Source: Hyaloperonospora brassicae
Lineage: Eukaryota > Oomycota > Peronosporomycetes > Peronosporales > Peronosporaceae
Direction of reading: 5' to 3'
Length of the DNA stretch: 64,000 nucleotides
NCBI GenBank assembly: GCA_947650285.1
Contig: CANTFL010001198.1
Location: forward strand, 124,001-188,000
The notes under the pieces are model-generated. The model was not told the DNA's origin, made no database searches, and saw only the letters and a list, made by a program, of their open reading frames with translations. Positions 1 to 10,380 of this stretch are shown in pieces (the stretch's first letter is position 1; each line of letters opens with the position of its first letter). Position numbers and translations under genes: made by a program.

Positions 1-1160
1 ATTCGTGGCAAAAAATCATGAAAATGAAGATCTACGATCGGCGCGTACATACTATTAAAGAGATGTGTTGCAAAAAATTTTACGAATCCTTTTAGGTCGC
101 TTTTAAAATATTTAGAGTATACAGTGTTCACTGACGATACACATAGTTACCGCTCTGTCGCCTCCAAATCCCATCGATTATTTGTATCCGATCACTTGGC
201 GCAATGGATTTAATATTGGTTCAGTCAAATCATTTGTAGAAATGGATGCAGCTTGCTAACAGCCTCTCATTATTCGGGCTTAGACAGAGAAGCTTCGGGT
301 TTACACCAACAAATTTGATGCGTAAAATAGTATAGCTTTAATTCATTGATGCCCTTTCATGCCAAGCGGCTTTAAATCTCTTAGTTATCCAATCGCTATG
401 GGTGGTAAAGTCAATTTTAAGTATATACTTGAGACGACTAAGTAAAATAAGAATATGAAGGTAAAATTACAAATCGGCTGATAAACGGTACGCAATCGAT
501 TAATTGACCATATTTGCCGATTACAATCGACCTATCATATGTATCAATCGCAAGTGATGATCACAAGTATCAAGAGGCGGTCCACATCGATTGTCTACAA
601 GAATGACCCGTGGAATATGTTGTGGTACTGCCTATCATTATTAAAGATAGGCTCCTAATTTTGAATGATTGGTTTGCATTAAACAAAGGTCTATTTGCTT
701 TTACAACAACGTGTGGACTTCTCTTCCGGGTTGGATTTCTGGTCAACCGACATCTTGAAAAGTCGCATACTATAATCAAGCTATATCCCTGCATCGTTTG
801 GTAAGGAATTAAGATCTCTCAAGAAAAACCCCTTGACTGTGATCGAACGCATCAAAACCGTAAAAGACAAATTACAAGACTGCGAGATAGCTCAAGTGAT
901 CAGAAGTTCAAGCGGGTTAAATATCTACATATTGGACAAGGCGATCTCTTCGAGATACCGAGCAGCTTACAGGCATGATCGGGGTCGTATGAACCCTTCC
1001 ATGAAATCCCGCTCAACCCCATCACGATCACGGTCAAGTTTTCTCTCAACATGAGTTCCTCTGGAACTGTGCAGCCCGCTTTACCGACGAGTACATAAGG
1101 TGGGGAAGGAAGAGTGTATATACATGGAATCCAAGTACAACCTTTGACAGTCGACTTTGT
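1..1160. other. No recognisable gene
   Basis: AT-rich sequence with only short open frames (for example 610-804 and 833-1054, plus strand). None has a motif or family I recognise. It may be old transposon debris; nothing firmer can be supported. Confidence 0.5.
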
Positions 1161-1209
1161 GGCGCCAGTGGAGAGTCGTGGTAACAAGAAACTTGCGATC
1201 ACCACTCCA
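1161..1209 (+). repeat. Possible decayed Gypsy LTR 3' end
   Basis: Sixteen bases starting GGCGCCAGTGGA match the 3' part of the minus-strand LTR near 54,640. About 25 bases on, GATCACCACTCCA resembles the last bases of that LTR at 54,592-54,605. The match is short and the rest of the LTR is not recognisable, so this is a weak call. Confidence 0.3.
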
Positions 1210-1769
1210 ATAGAAACTTACCTTTTATGCGGTTTCATTATATCTGCAGAGTGACTGAATGAACGATATGACGAGATGAAATGTTGCGTAGTATTAAACC
1301 ATTATGTGAGTACAATAAGAGTGGATCGATTGCAATGACTAATGAGCGACGAAAAAAACAGTTACGATTACAGCTTGTGCACGCTTTCGGTCAAAGCGTT
1401 CGATTCACTTACGCTTTTATATGATGTGTGAAGGGGCACCACCATGCTTCCATTGGGGGCAGAGCCACTTATAACGCTGACGTTAATGTCGATTAATGAT
1501 CTTATACTTTGAGTACAGGGTGAGGTGCAGGGAAGCAAAGTGGACTTAATGGGGTAGCTTAGTCGAATGGAATCGGGGGTTGAAGTTTACGTAACGTATT
1601 GACACGGTTTGTTGCCGATGACCCGAATTATTAGTAAAACATATATCTACCAATCACAGTCCGTCATGTAAGGCTCACTATGCTATGATTGGCTGTCACG
1701 TAGATTACCCAATTTTTTTGCCGAGACGTGTCGTGTCAGACAGTATATCTGAGACGTGGAGTGCAGTAA
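1210..1769. other. No recognisable gene
   Basis: AT-rich intergenic sequence upstream of the transposase remnant. I looked for a terminal inverted repeat matching the region after 3142 and did not find a convincing one. Confidence 0.5.
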
Positions 1770-3142
1770 ATGGGAAGGGAGAAAAAGAAGACCATCATGT
1801 CGTCTGCGGGGCGAAAGAACTACTCAGAAGAAGCCCTGAAAGCCGATTTGCGTGCGTATGCCGCGGGCGCAAAGATCAGCCGCGTTTGTAACGAACATCA
1901 TGGTGTTCCTGAGTGAACGATTCGGCATCGAGCCGACGTTCCTAAAAAAAATGGCGTGGCGCTACGAAAGCCTGGGCCGTCACCAATACCGGGACAAAAA
2001 ATTGGAGAATGTTAGTTGTGATTGGGTGGTTGGAATGTAGAAGGATGGCCTGCCAGTTAATCGTGAGTCAGTGCTGGCGAAGGCATACGACATATACCTG
2101 GCCAAGTACGGTGTGACGCGGAGCACCGGCTTCCTTACGATACGATAATTATAATTCTTTCCCAAGCGTCATACGGATTTTTCGCTACGCGGCAGTAAAG
2201 TTATTGAGCGTGCTCGGATCGGAGTAAGCATTGAGGGTCTACGGGAGTTCTTCAACAAGTACGTGAAGCACATCATCGAGAGCAATGCAAGCCTGGATCG
2301 ATTGTTCAACATGGATGAGATGGAATTCTCCCAGAGAAAAAGGCAGGCGACGGCGATGGTGGTCAAGGGTTCACAGAACGGGTGGAGAAGGTCTGCACAT
2401 TGCAACTTCCACCTCACGATCGTCGCGTGCGCGTCAGCGGCGTGCTTTGCATGCCCACCGCTGTGCATTTTTCCGGGTGAGCGTGTCGCACGCCACGTGT
2501 TGGACGATTGCAACGTCTCAAGCGCCGCTTTCACGACCGCTCCTCGGGAATTAATGAACAGTGCGGTATTTGTACGATGGCTTTGCCACTTTTCGGACGC
2601 CGTGCCCAGTGCTGCTCAGCGACCGCTGATCCTGGTACATGACGGCTGCAGCAGTCACTACAACGGCGAAATTGTTCGCGAGGAGGTGCAGCTCAAGATC
2701 ATCCTCGTTCTCCTACCAGCGAACTCTACCCACCTCATGCAACCGCTAGACGTGGCTTTATTCTATCCTTTATAAGTCCACCATCGATGTCGTGATGCGC
2801 GAGTACAACCTCAATGGGGGCGAAGGCTACATCTCGCGCAAAACAGCCATTCGCTTGGTAAGCACCGCGTGGACCAAGGCCATCGTGGACAATCCTGCCA
2901 ATGCGGTCTCTGGCTTTAGAGCGTGCGGACTCTGGCCAGTATCACTGACGCAGCAGCAGCGTCGGCTCAAGCTATTTCAAGATTGGCGGATGCGTCAAGG
3001 ACGTCGAGTTGCCCTCCTGGCTCAAGTTAGAGAAGTCGTGCAGACCGAGATTCTGGTGCTTCTTGCGTCCTCTACTCATGCTCGTAAGCGGTGCAATACT
3101 ATCTACGTAAATCGTCGACTCTTCGCGCGTTGGGACTTTTAA
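1770..3142 (+). pseudogene. Pogo/CENP-B-like DDE transposase, frame-broken
   Basis: Recognisable from three parts. The start at 1770 opens a short helix-turn-helix-like N-terminus (KNYSEEALKADLRAYA). It stops at a TGA near 1914. The DDE core is open at 2263-2775 and shows, in order, FNMDEMEF (first Asp about 2314), LVHDGCSSH (about 2632) and QPLDVALF (about 2742), the spacing of pogo/Tigger-type DDE_1 transposases. A frameshift at about 2765-2785 moves the C-terminus to another frame (2792-3142), with GFRACGLWPVS as the family-typical end. Such proteins cut and paste DNA transposons in the nucleus; this copy cannot make a full protein. It lies just left of the retroelement insertion at 3359. 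No terminal inverted repeats were identified. Confidence 0.75.
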
Positions 3143-3354
3143 AAAAAAGTATAGCAATAACATTCGGATTAAAACTGCAGTTTTATATGGTAATTTTCGG
3201 CTGTAGGCTGGGTAATGCCAATTATTTGTGGTATTTTCGTGGTATTTTTGCTGGGCGAACTGTCGACTAGTTTTGGGCGCATAGTTTATTTACATCTCCA
3301 ATTTATCGATTTATTCTTGGTCTCTACTTCATATTTGAATCGTCGAGTTTAGCG

Positions 3355-3358
3355 CTAA
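3355..3358. repeat. Target-site duplication, left
   Basis: CTAA directly before the first LTR, matched by CTAA directly after the third LTR at 20212-20215. Four bases is short, and five is usual for Ty3/Gypsy, so chance cannot be excluded. Confidence 0.55.
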
Positions 3359-5139
3359 TGTGGTGGAGTCACTAATCAAATTTTGTACGAGGATCGGTGG
3401 CTACACATTTGGGACGCCACTTACTGGTGGAAAAAGAGGCCATGGGACTTGGCGATCCAATAAGGAAACGGGATCGGCGATCCGATCCAACTGTCGTCAG
3501 ACTGATGGGTATGGAACGATCTGAGACGGGGTGATCTGGGACAAGACGACAGTTAGGACGATTTCCATGGAGCGATCTGGGACAAGGATCTGAGATCAGG
3601 CGATGTGATGTGACTCTGTGACGAAGGTGTAACATCCTGCAGACCGGTGACACTCTCTACGGGTCTCCCAAAGGGAGTACTGATTTAGGTTAATTATGGA
3701 CCGATCTGGAAGTGGGGATGTTTGTGGGGGTCCGTGGGACCGTTGTAAGAATTGTGGATGGTCCCATTGTGCGGATAAACCGTTGAGTATAGTATCGAAG
3801 CAATCACAATGAACGGAAAAGGCATATAGGGCCGGATCGCACTGTGTCGATCCTCAACGATCTCGAATTGGACATCAGATCGGTCATGTTCCCTGCTGGT
3901 TATGGATATATCGATGATGGAGCTATTGTATGATGATGTACATGCTTGTTGGAGATCCATGAGTGATGTCCCAAAAGTTCAGACCGAAAGAGCCAGTGGA
4001 AGCCGGTCGAATTGACGTCGCAAAATGGATTTAGACACGTTCCACATCTTGGATACTATATTGGACTTTTCGGTACCAAAATTGGGTATTTGGTACCATA
4101 TTTGGAATTGGGTCTCTTTTGGTGTCTAGGTACGATATCGGGAGTATTGGCGCTATCTCTGGAGTACAGGTCACGAAATTTCGACACGTGTTTAAGGTGG
4201 CGGTCAAGCTTAAAGGTGATATCGACTTGGACAGTGACCTACGGTTGGGAATAGGCTTAATGATAGGTTGGATATTAATTTGGTTGGTTAATAAAAAGAC
4301 TTGAACTCTACTTCTTCTGCTCACGACGCACGTTCTCCTCCCCTCTTCTCCGGGCAAGATTGATTTGGCTTCCCCGGCGGGTCAAGGCACGCGTGTTACA
4401 GGGACACAGAAGACCGATCTTGGATTGTTGGCCAAGATCGAGAAGAGCGATCTAGGGATATCTGGCCCGGATCGATCAAGTACTCACACTCAACTCAACT
4501 GCTAGGGTAGCAGCCACACAACAAAGGAAAAGGAAAAGGATTTTGTACACAAGATCGCGAGACGGCTCAAGTGGTCAGGAGATCTGGACAAGGCGTTCAA
4601 GACAAGACCGAGCGAGATCGAAGCGATCTACTGGACATATCGGCGTGTTTCATTTTGGCGAAACCAAGAACCGATCTGTCCATATTGCGCACTTCCGGCA
4701 AGATCGGCCGATCCCGAGACCAGATCGGACCGATCCCAACGCAAGATCGACGCAAGACTACTATTTGCTGAGTGAAGATTTCCGCACAGCGAAGACCCCG
4801 ATCCCAAAGACTAATCGAGATCGGTGTGATTCAAGATCGAGATCGCGACATCTCCAAATAGAGATCGCCGCGACTCAAGATCAGGATCGCAAAACCCCGT
4901 TCGTGGTGTGAAGATTTCCGCACCGGAAGCGAGCGCACAACCCCAAACCCTCAGCGAGATCGACATCTCCCAAGGCCATTACGAAGAGCTCAAGACAGCC
5001 CAACCGACGGGTACACAAGGTGAGAACAAGGTTATACAGCAAGGCACGGATCGGAGTACCCCCTCCGTGAGTCGGCAAGTCTGGGCAAGTGGAAGATCGA
5101 CACTCACTAAACTAATTTTGTGAGATCGACTTCACCACA
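3359..5139 (+). repeat. LTR 1 of tandem array
   Basis: A 1,781-bp LTR, long for Ty3/Gypsy. It begins TGTGGTGGAGTC; the other two copies have TGTGGTGAAGTC. It ends GACTTCACCACA. The second half is dense in GATC. The part around 5040-5090 (CGGAGTACCCCCTCCGTGAG) is shared with the LTRs of the Gypsy element at 41,898 and 54,592. A TATA-like TTAATAAAAAG lies at about 4288-4298; LTRs 2 and 3 have AATAAACAG there. The promoter role is inference. Confidence 0.9.
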
Positions 5140-5140
5140 A

Positions 5141-5158
5141 TGGTGCGCGTGCCCGGAT
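5141..5158 (+). other. Primer-binding site (candidate)
   Basis: TGGTGCGCGTGCCCGGAT begins one base after the LTR. Its complement ends in CCA and could fold as the 3' side of a tRNA acceptor and T arm, as expected for tRNA-primed reverse transcription. The tRNA is not identified. The same site occurs at 12677-12694 and, with changes, in the Gypsy element at 54573-54590. Confidence 0.65.
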
Positions 5159-5321
5159 ATTCTGAGGCCTCTGGATTTTACCGTGAGCCCACTGGCGAAG
5201 ATGTCAAGATCATGCAAGAACCTGGGATTGGAGTGTCTGCGACAGAGGGATCGACGCAGACACGCAGAAGCACAAGATCCTCGGATCATCAGATTTTGGG
5301 AGGGGCTCTGATGAAAAGAAA

Positions 5322-5861
5322 ATGGAAGAGGAAGATCGAGAGGTCGATCTGGAAGACAAACCTCAAATAACTCCTAGGACCCTTTCGGGGGCCACCGCAG
5401 ATCGCTCTACAAAGAGCGATCTGATGGATGAAAATCCAATGGTGAAAACCAAAACGGCGAAAGCCAAACTCGATAACCTCGTCAGCAGGTCACCTGACAT
5501 TAATACGAGGAAGACGTTGGCCGGATCGGCACGAAAAATGAAGAAAGTGTCGGGATCGAATACCCTCGTCAGCAGGTCACCAAACAGTAACACGAGAAAG
5601 ACGGCCAAGAACCCCGCCGGATCGGCACGAAAGAAGAAGAAAGTGCTAGGATCGAAAGACGAAGATCATCGAATCGAAAAATCAGTAGGATCGGAGATCG
5701 TAGTCAAAGAAGAACATGATCTTGAGATGGCCCAGATCGCGGTGTCGAAGATGGAGTCGGTGACTCAAATGTGGGAGCGTGCGAAATGGCAGTGCTATTA
5801 TAGCCAATTCAATACACTGCTCAAGACAGACCCAGTGTTCAAGATATTGCGGCCCAAGTAG
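5322..5861 (+). CDS. gag N-terminal region, tandem unit A
   Basis: A 179-aa open frame starting at the ATG in an AAAATGGAAGAGG context. It is Lys/Arg/Ser-rich and highly charged, with no classical domain. It aligns with the region after the primer-binding site of the Gypsy element (54,014-54,440, minus): EEEDREVDLEDKP here against EEN-stop-SLDLEEKP there, and TADRSTKSDL against TADRATKHDL. It ends at a stop just after KTDPVFKILRPK, which matches LSDPVHLVLKPEL in the Gypsy copy. It is probably the first part of a Gag-like protein; its function is not known. An internal near-repeat occurs around LVSRSP-N-TRKT. Unit B has the same frame at 12858-13397 with one Leu-to-Arg change. Confidence 0.6.
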   Translation: MEEEDREVDLEDKPQITPRTLSGATADRSTKSDLMDENPMVKTKTAKAKLDNLVSRSPDINTRKTLAGSARKMKKVSGSNTLVSRSPNSNTRKTAKNPAGSARKKKKVLGSKDEDHRIEKSVGSEIVVKEEHDLEMAQIAVSKMESVTQMWERAKWQCYYSQFNTLLKTDPVFKILRPK

Positions 5862-6307
5862 ATCGACCCTCTGGGTAAGCCGATCTCTATCCCGCCGCCC
5901 GTGACTAGAAAACTCGGCGCGATTGATTTGATTTTGCAGATGTTGAATTACACGGGCTTCTGCCCTAATGCTTTCGATTTAGACGAATTGATGAGATGCA
6001 GCTTGGAATAGTTGAAGAACGCAGTAAGCGAGTTCGTGGAGGTCATGATACTTCTGGTGGTCAAGACCACCACTCCTAGAGACGGAATCGTCATTCCCTC
6101 GGGATCACCTCAATAAAACCCCTCAGGATCTACTTATTACGCCTCATCTGATTCCGAGATTGAGTCAGATGGGTCCATCAGCGTTCGTCGGATGTCTCTG
6201 GGACCATTGGGAGGATCGTTTCTAAATGACAGGATCGGCAAGGTCAGGATTGAAGCCTTTGAAGAGCAAGCCAAGATCGACATACAACCAAGGTCGTCCG
6301 TGATCTC
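5862..6307 (+). pseudogene. gag middle region, degenerate
   Basis: Plus-strand coding similarity continues through scattered stops. RRMSLGPLGGSFLNDR near 6190 matches QRMSLGPSGSAHLHDR in the Gypsy gag at 53,507-53,974. No long frame survives in either tandem unit. Confidence 0.5.
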
Positions 6308-6772
6308 ATGTCTGGAAGATTTTTCAGGAAAAGGTCGAGACGAAGATTGGACTTTGAGCTGATTGACAAGGTCATGATGTCTTTTCTTCGAGAACAAATA
6401 CCTGATAACGAAAAATGTTTGGAGTTTGGTGATTTGCTCACCGCTCCAGCCCGATATTGGTATCTTCAACTGAACGAATCGATACAATTTGATTTAAAGG
6501 CGCTGGTGGAAGAATTCTTGTTCGAATATTGTGGACACGAAGAATCGGTCGATCAACAATACTACCTTTCACGAAAACAACCGGATGAGAATCCAATTCG
6601 CTTCTCAGGACAACGTTCACCGTATAAATCGAAGGTGAAAAAGATAAAAGCTACTGGTCAACCCATCGAGATCCCTGTTGAAGAATCTACGGAAGTGAAG
6701 ATCGGTATTAGTCTAGCGTTCTCAAGGTTGTGGATCGCACGAGGACTGGATTGGGTGCCAACAGTAAAATAA
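6308..6772 (+). CDS. gag capsid / protease-tail remnant, unit A
   Basis: A 154-aa frame. Residues 20-90 resemble Gag capsid (FGDLLTAPARYWYLQL, then a DENPIRF segment like the Gypsy DEAPLEYLHRF). Residues 100-154 jump to the region after the protease seen in the Gypsy element: PIEIPVEESTEVKIGISL here against HVVIPIGKPTEVRIGITP there, then LDWVPTVK against VEWVPTVT. The capsid end, zinc knuckle and protease active site have therefore been deleted. The frame ends at TAA 6770-6772 and the homology carries straight on into the 1,016-aa ORF at 6800. In unit B the frame is cut by a TTA-to-TGA change at 14030-14032. Confidence 0.55.
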   Translation: MSGRFFRKRSRRRLDFELIDKVMMSFLREQIPDNEKCLEFGDLLTAPARYWYLQLNESIQFDLKALVEEFLFEYCGHEESVDQQYYLSRKQPDENPIRFSGQRSPYKSKVKKIKATGQPIEIPVEESTEVKIGISLAFSRLWIARGLDWVPTVK

Positions 6773-6799
6773 GGCCCTGGCAAGCTATTATATCTGCAG

Positions 6800-9700
6800 G
6801 TGACGAATATTGGTGATCAGAAGATCGTGATACCACCACATACCACACTCGGTATGTGGATGAAAGGCGAGACAACACCAAGATCTCAAGGATACGTGTT
6901 GTATGGATCTGGCCGATATAAGGAGTGTCAAACCTTAGCGTATGAAAATACTACAGATGAACAATGGAAGTGGCCCGATAATGAATGGATCGAATCTCCA
7001 GCGAATCCAGCTAACTATTTTAAATCGATAGAGTTAACGACACGATCAAAAGATGATCCGGTGGAAACGGCGAGGGAAGCGGCAGTAATTACTCATCGGA
7101 TTTCTAAAGCCAAAACGGGAGGAAAAAGTATCAAATATGCGTCAGGAGAAGAGAATGCCGTCGTCGATATACTCTCACATGATGAATCGTTTCAGAGTTC
7201 TGCTGATCGGGATCGCGAAGTGGATCTACAGTATTTGACGGAACGAGATCGAAGAGTGGTTCATCCTTCACACGATAGATCGGTTCAACGTCATATTGAT
7301 CAAGATCGAGAAAGTGATCGCTCCTATGCAATAAATAGAGATTATGTAGATGACCCACAGCATTGGACATGTCAAGATCGCGATGATGATATACAGTATT
7401 CGACAGATCGAGACTGCAGAATGAATTCGCCATATTACTATAAATCGTTTACGCTTTCTTTTGATAAAGATCGAGAAAGAGGTCAAGGAATTTCTACGGA
7501 TCAAGATCCCGAAGGTGACTCGCAGTTTTGGATCTGTCAAGATCGCAAAGTGATTTCGCATTTACCTGATGGATCGTTTGGGCTTTCTGTCGATCAAGAT
7601 CGAGAAAGTCTTCAAACGTATGGTATGGATCAAGATCTCGAAGCTGATCTGGACAGGGGACGTGGATTTCTCTGCGGAGATCACTCTACAAGTGGAGATC
7701 GATATGGCGAAAACGACCTGCATTCACATGATGGATCGTTTGAGTTTTCCGTCGATCGAAATCGAGAAGATAGAGAAGATCGCGAAGGTGAACCACCGTG
7801 TTCGACTTGTCAAGATCGCAGATTGATTTCACATTTACCCGATGGATCGTTTGAGCTTTCTATCGATCAAGATCGAGAAAGTCATCAAACGTGTGGTATG
7901 GATCAAGATCTCGAAGCTGATCTGGACAGGGGACGTGGATTTCTCTGCGGCGATCACTCTACAAGTGGAGATGAATATGGCAAAAACGACCTGCATTCAC
8001 ACGATGGATCGTTTGAGTTTTCCGTCAATCAAGATCGAGTTAGTGGTCAAAGCTATATTACGAATCAAGATCACGTGGATCAGGGTCGCGAAGGTGCTGA
8101 AGACGAGTGTAATGGTCTGTTATTATATCTCAATTATATAGCTGATCTGGACTGGGGGCGCGGATTTCTCTGCGGCGATCATCCTGCAAGTGGATATCGA
8201 TTGTGTATGAAGATACCTTCAGCGATGGCTACTAAAAAGAAGATTAAAAGCGTCGAGTGGATACAAGACCGACCGAAGCAAGAGATTGACGCCACAAGGG
8301 AGATTACGACTGAAGACACCGAGTCTGAGGTAGCTGATCTGTTACAAGAACGGTCCAGCTGTCAGGCAGACGGGATCGGGTTCAAGGATGGTGAGTCGCA
8401 AGAAGAGCATTCCCAACTGGTTAAAGGACTCGAAATGATTGCGACCGCGAGATTGTCGAAGGGAAACGAGGGTGCGAGGTTGCCGGCGCAGGTCAAGGTG
8501 GAGATCGATCAAGCGTCGATTGGATGGAAACAATCGGTTTGTGACGATAAAAGAGTCGAGTGGATACAAGACCGACCGAATCAAGAGATTGACGTCACAA
8601 GGGAGATTACGACTGAAGACAATGAGTCTGAGGTAGCTGATATGTTACAAGAACGGTCCAGCTGTCAGGCAGACGGGATCGGGTTAAAGGATGGTGAGTC
8701 GCAAAAAGGACATTTCCAACTGGTTAAAGGACTCAAAATGATTGCGACCGCGAGATTGTCGAAGGGAAACGAGGGTGCGAGGTTGCCGGCGCAGGTCAAG
8801 GTGGAGATCAATCAAGCGTCGATCGGATTGAACAGATGGGTATGTGAAAATAGCGCAACCAAAGACGGAGACCCTGACGATAGTGAAACGGTGCATGGAG
8901 ATTCCAGACGTCAGTCAGGCGGGATGTCGACTCGTGATGGTGTGTTACAAGGACGAGACAATCGACAGCTTGGAGACGCAGCTATACCAGGGACTTACAA
9001 TGACTTACCTGGAGTGATTGGTGATATGCTGTCTCCTGCTGTGATAAATGCCACCAAGACTATGAGCTGTGACGCTGTGGAACCCTACCGATTTGATAAC
9101 TTGAAGATCGAGGAGGGGGCAAAGGCGATCACGTGGGGAAATTCTGGTGAGTATGATCCCGACAGAAAAGAATTCAGTCACCATCATAAAAAAGAGACCG
9201 ATATGGGATACAGTGAAGAGCAAGGACAGTCCACCGTGATGACCGCAGAGACCGATACGGTGGGGATCGACCGCTATAATGCGGATTGTAATCCACTGCA
9301 GATAAGTCGTGAAGAGGAGTTTCGGCTTTATCTCTATCGGTTCAAGGAGGAATATGCACCAAGTTTAGCCCATATGTGGCAAGGACCGTGCTATGAGGCC
9401 GTCAAATGTGGAGATCATATCGTACGACTGGATATTGATGGTAAACCATACAGGTTGTTCTCGATGGTTCATGTTTCGAAGTTGAAGCAGGTCAAGATGT
9501 TTCAGTATCGACCAATAATCTGTTTGACGGTATACGAGATTGATCGAGTGGGCTTTGATGAGGTATTGTGGCCGGACGATAGCTGGGACGGATGTCGAGA
9601 GGATGATACGTTCGAAGTGAAAAGAATAGAAGACGCGCGATCTGGACGAAAACCACGGGTTGGACGAGTACACTGGCTGGTCGGGAAGTGTTGGAAAGGC

Positions 9701-9850
9701 TCCAGCGATCCGACATGGATAGACGAAGCAGATGTAAATTGCGTGGACATGTCGCAGAAATGTGACCGTGATCGAGCAAGCCATAATCGATTTAAGGTGA
9801 GGCAATTAGAAGAAGATGCATCAAGGGTCAAGCACCGATCTGGAGGTTAG
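6800..9850 (+). CDS. 1,016-aa retroelement ORF lacking RT/RNase H/IN core, unit A
   Basis: This is the main ORF of the non-autonomous unit. Residues 1-60 continue the post-protease region (PRSQGYVLYGSGRYKECQTLAYE, Gypsy equivalent around 58,450-58,520). Residues about 130-470 are Asp/Arg/Gln-rich repeats built on DQDRE and DRDRE, encoded by dense GATC DNA. They include a 273-bp direct repeat (from 7552 and 7825; GRGFLCGDHSTSGD twice). Residues about 485-685 hold a 303-bp direct repeat (from 8252 and 8555; EWIQDRP and QERSSCQADGIG twice), homologous to the protease-RT linker of the Gypsy pol. Residues about 838-1010 match the integrase C-terminus and chromodomain-like tail (LAHMWQGP, VHVSKLKQV, ARSGRKPR, PTWIDEADVNC). 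RT, RNase H, the HHCC finger and the DDE core are absent, yet the join is in frame. Its function is unknown. It is open in both units, which differ by a handful of residues. Confidence 0.8.
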   Translation: MTNIGDQKIVIPPHTTLGMWMKGETTPRSQGYVLYGSGRYKECQTLAYENTTDEQWKWPDNEWIESPANPANYFKSIELTTRSKDDPVETAREAAVITHRISKAKTGGKSIKYASGEENAVVDILSHDESFQSSADRDREVDLQYLTERDRRVVHPSHDRSVQRHIDQDRESDRSYAINRDYVDDPQHWTCQDRDDDIQYSTDRDCRMNSPYYYKSFTLSFDKDRERGQGISTDQDPEGDSQFWICQDRKVISHLPDGSFGLSVDQDRESLQTYGMDQDLEADLDRGRGFLCGDHSTSGDRYGENDLHSHDGSFEFSVDRNREDREDREGEPPCSTCQDRRLISHLPDGSFELSIDQDRESHQTCGMDQDLEADLDRGRGFLCGDHSTSGDEYGKNDLHSHDGSFEFSVNQDRVSGQSYITNQDHVDQGREGAEDECNGLLLYLNYIADLDWGRGFLCGDHPASGYRLCMKIPSAMATKKKIKSVEWIQDRPKQEIDATREITTEDTESEVADLLQERSSCQADGIGFKDGESQEEHSQLVKGLEMIATARLSKGNEGARLPAQVKVEIDQASIGWKQSVCDDKRVEWIQDRPNQEIDVTREITTEDNESEVADMLQERSSCQADGIGLKDGESQKGHFQLVKGLKMIATARLSKGNEGARLPAQVKVEINQASIGLNRWVCENSATKDGDPDDSETVHGDSRRQSGGMSTRDGVLQGRDNRQLGDAAIPGTYNDLPGVIGDMLSPAVINATKTMSCDAVEPYRFDNLKIEEGAKAITWGNSGEYDPDRKEFSHHHKKETDMGYSEEQGQSTVMTAETDTVGIDRYNADCNPLQISREEEFRLYLYRFKEEYAPSLAHMWQGPCYEAVKCGDHIVRLDIDGKPYRLFSMVHVSKLKQVKMFQYRPIICLTVYEIDRVGFDEVLWPDDSWDGCREDDTFEVKRIEDARSGRKPRVGRVHWLVGKCWKGSSDPTWIDEADVNCVDMSQKCDRDRASHNRFKVRQLEEDASRVKHRSGG

Positions 9851-10380
9851 GTGTGGTTGAAGTATGCAAGGAGGTTGCATATGGCTGTAAGGCGGTGAAA
9901 GCACATGCCGGGAGGCTATATGTGGCGGAGGATATCGGTTGACGGGTGTGCTAGGAGATAGCACATGCTGGTGGAATGGGTTTGAAGGGTGTACTTGGAG
10001 GTAGTACATGCCAGAGGAATGGTCTGCTCGTATATAAGTATGGAACTGAATTACCAACTAATTGATGGAGAGCGAGATTAATTGGGCATGGTGATACAAC
10101 GATAAAAGATGTGACGAACAATGATAATGAAATCTTATGTATTCTCATTTTCGATTTCTACAAAGACCGGCGATTTCGGTAAATCAGAATGATCTAACGA
10201 TCTTGTTCAAACGAATAGCGATCTAAGCCGAGACTGATGATCTGGCGATCCAGGTCGATTGACTGGATATATTAGTGGAGCCCAAGTAACTATCGATCTG
10301 GTGAAGAATGGGATGGGCTCAACTCAGGCTGTCTATCCGGTCGTCTGTATGGAAAAGTAGAGATATGGATCGATCTGGGA
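9851..10380 (+). other. Noncoding stretch after pol remnant, unit A
   Basis: No ORF. A TATA-like TATATAA lies at 10031-10037, followed by an AT-rich part. Short repeated phrases of the type GTAGCACATGC/GTAGTACATGCC occur around 9900-10015. It may be an internal promoter or an old LTR relic, but I cannot decide which. Confidence 0.4.

Noticed and set aside
4012..4254. 80-aa ORF repeated at 11548 and 19084, and other LTR frames such as 4543-4911
   Set aside because: They lie inside LTRs, recur only because the LTR recurs, and have no domain; treated as noncoding LTR sequence.
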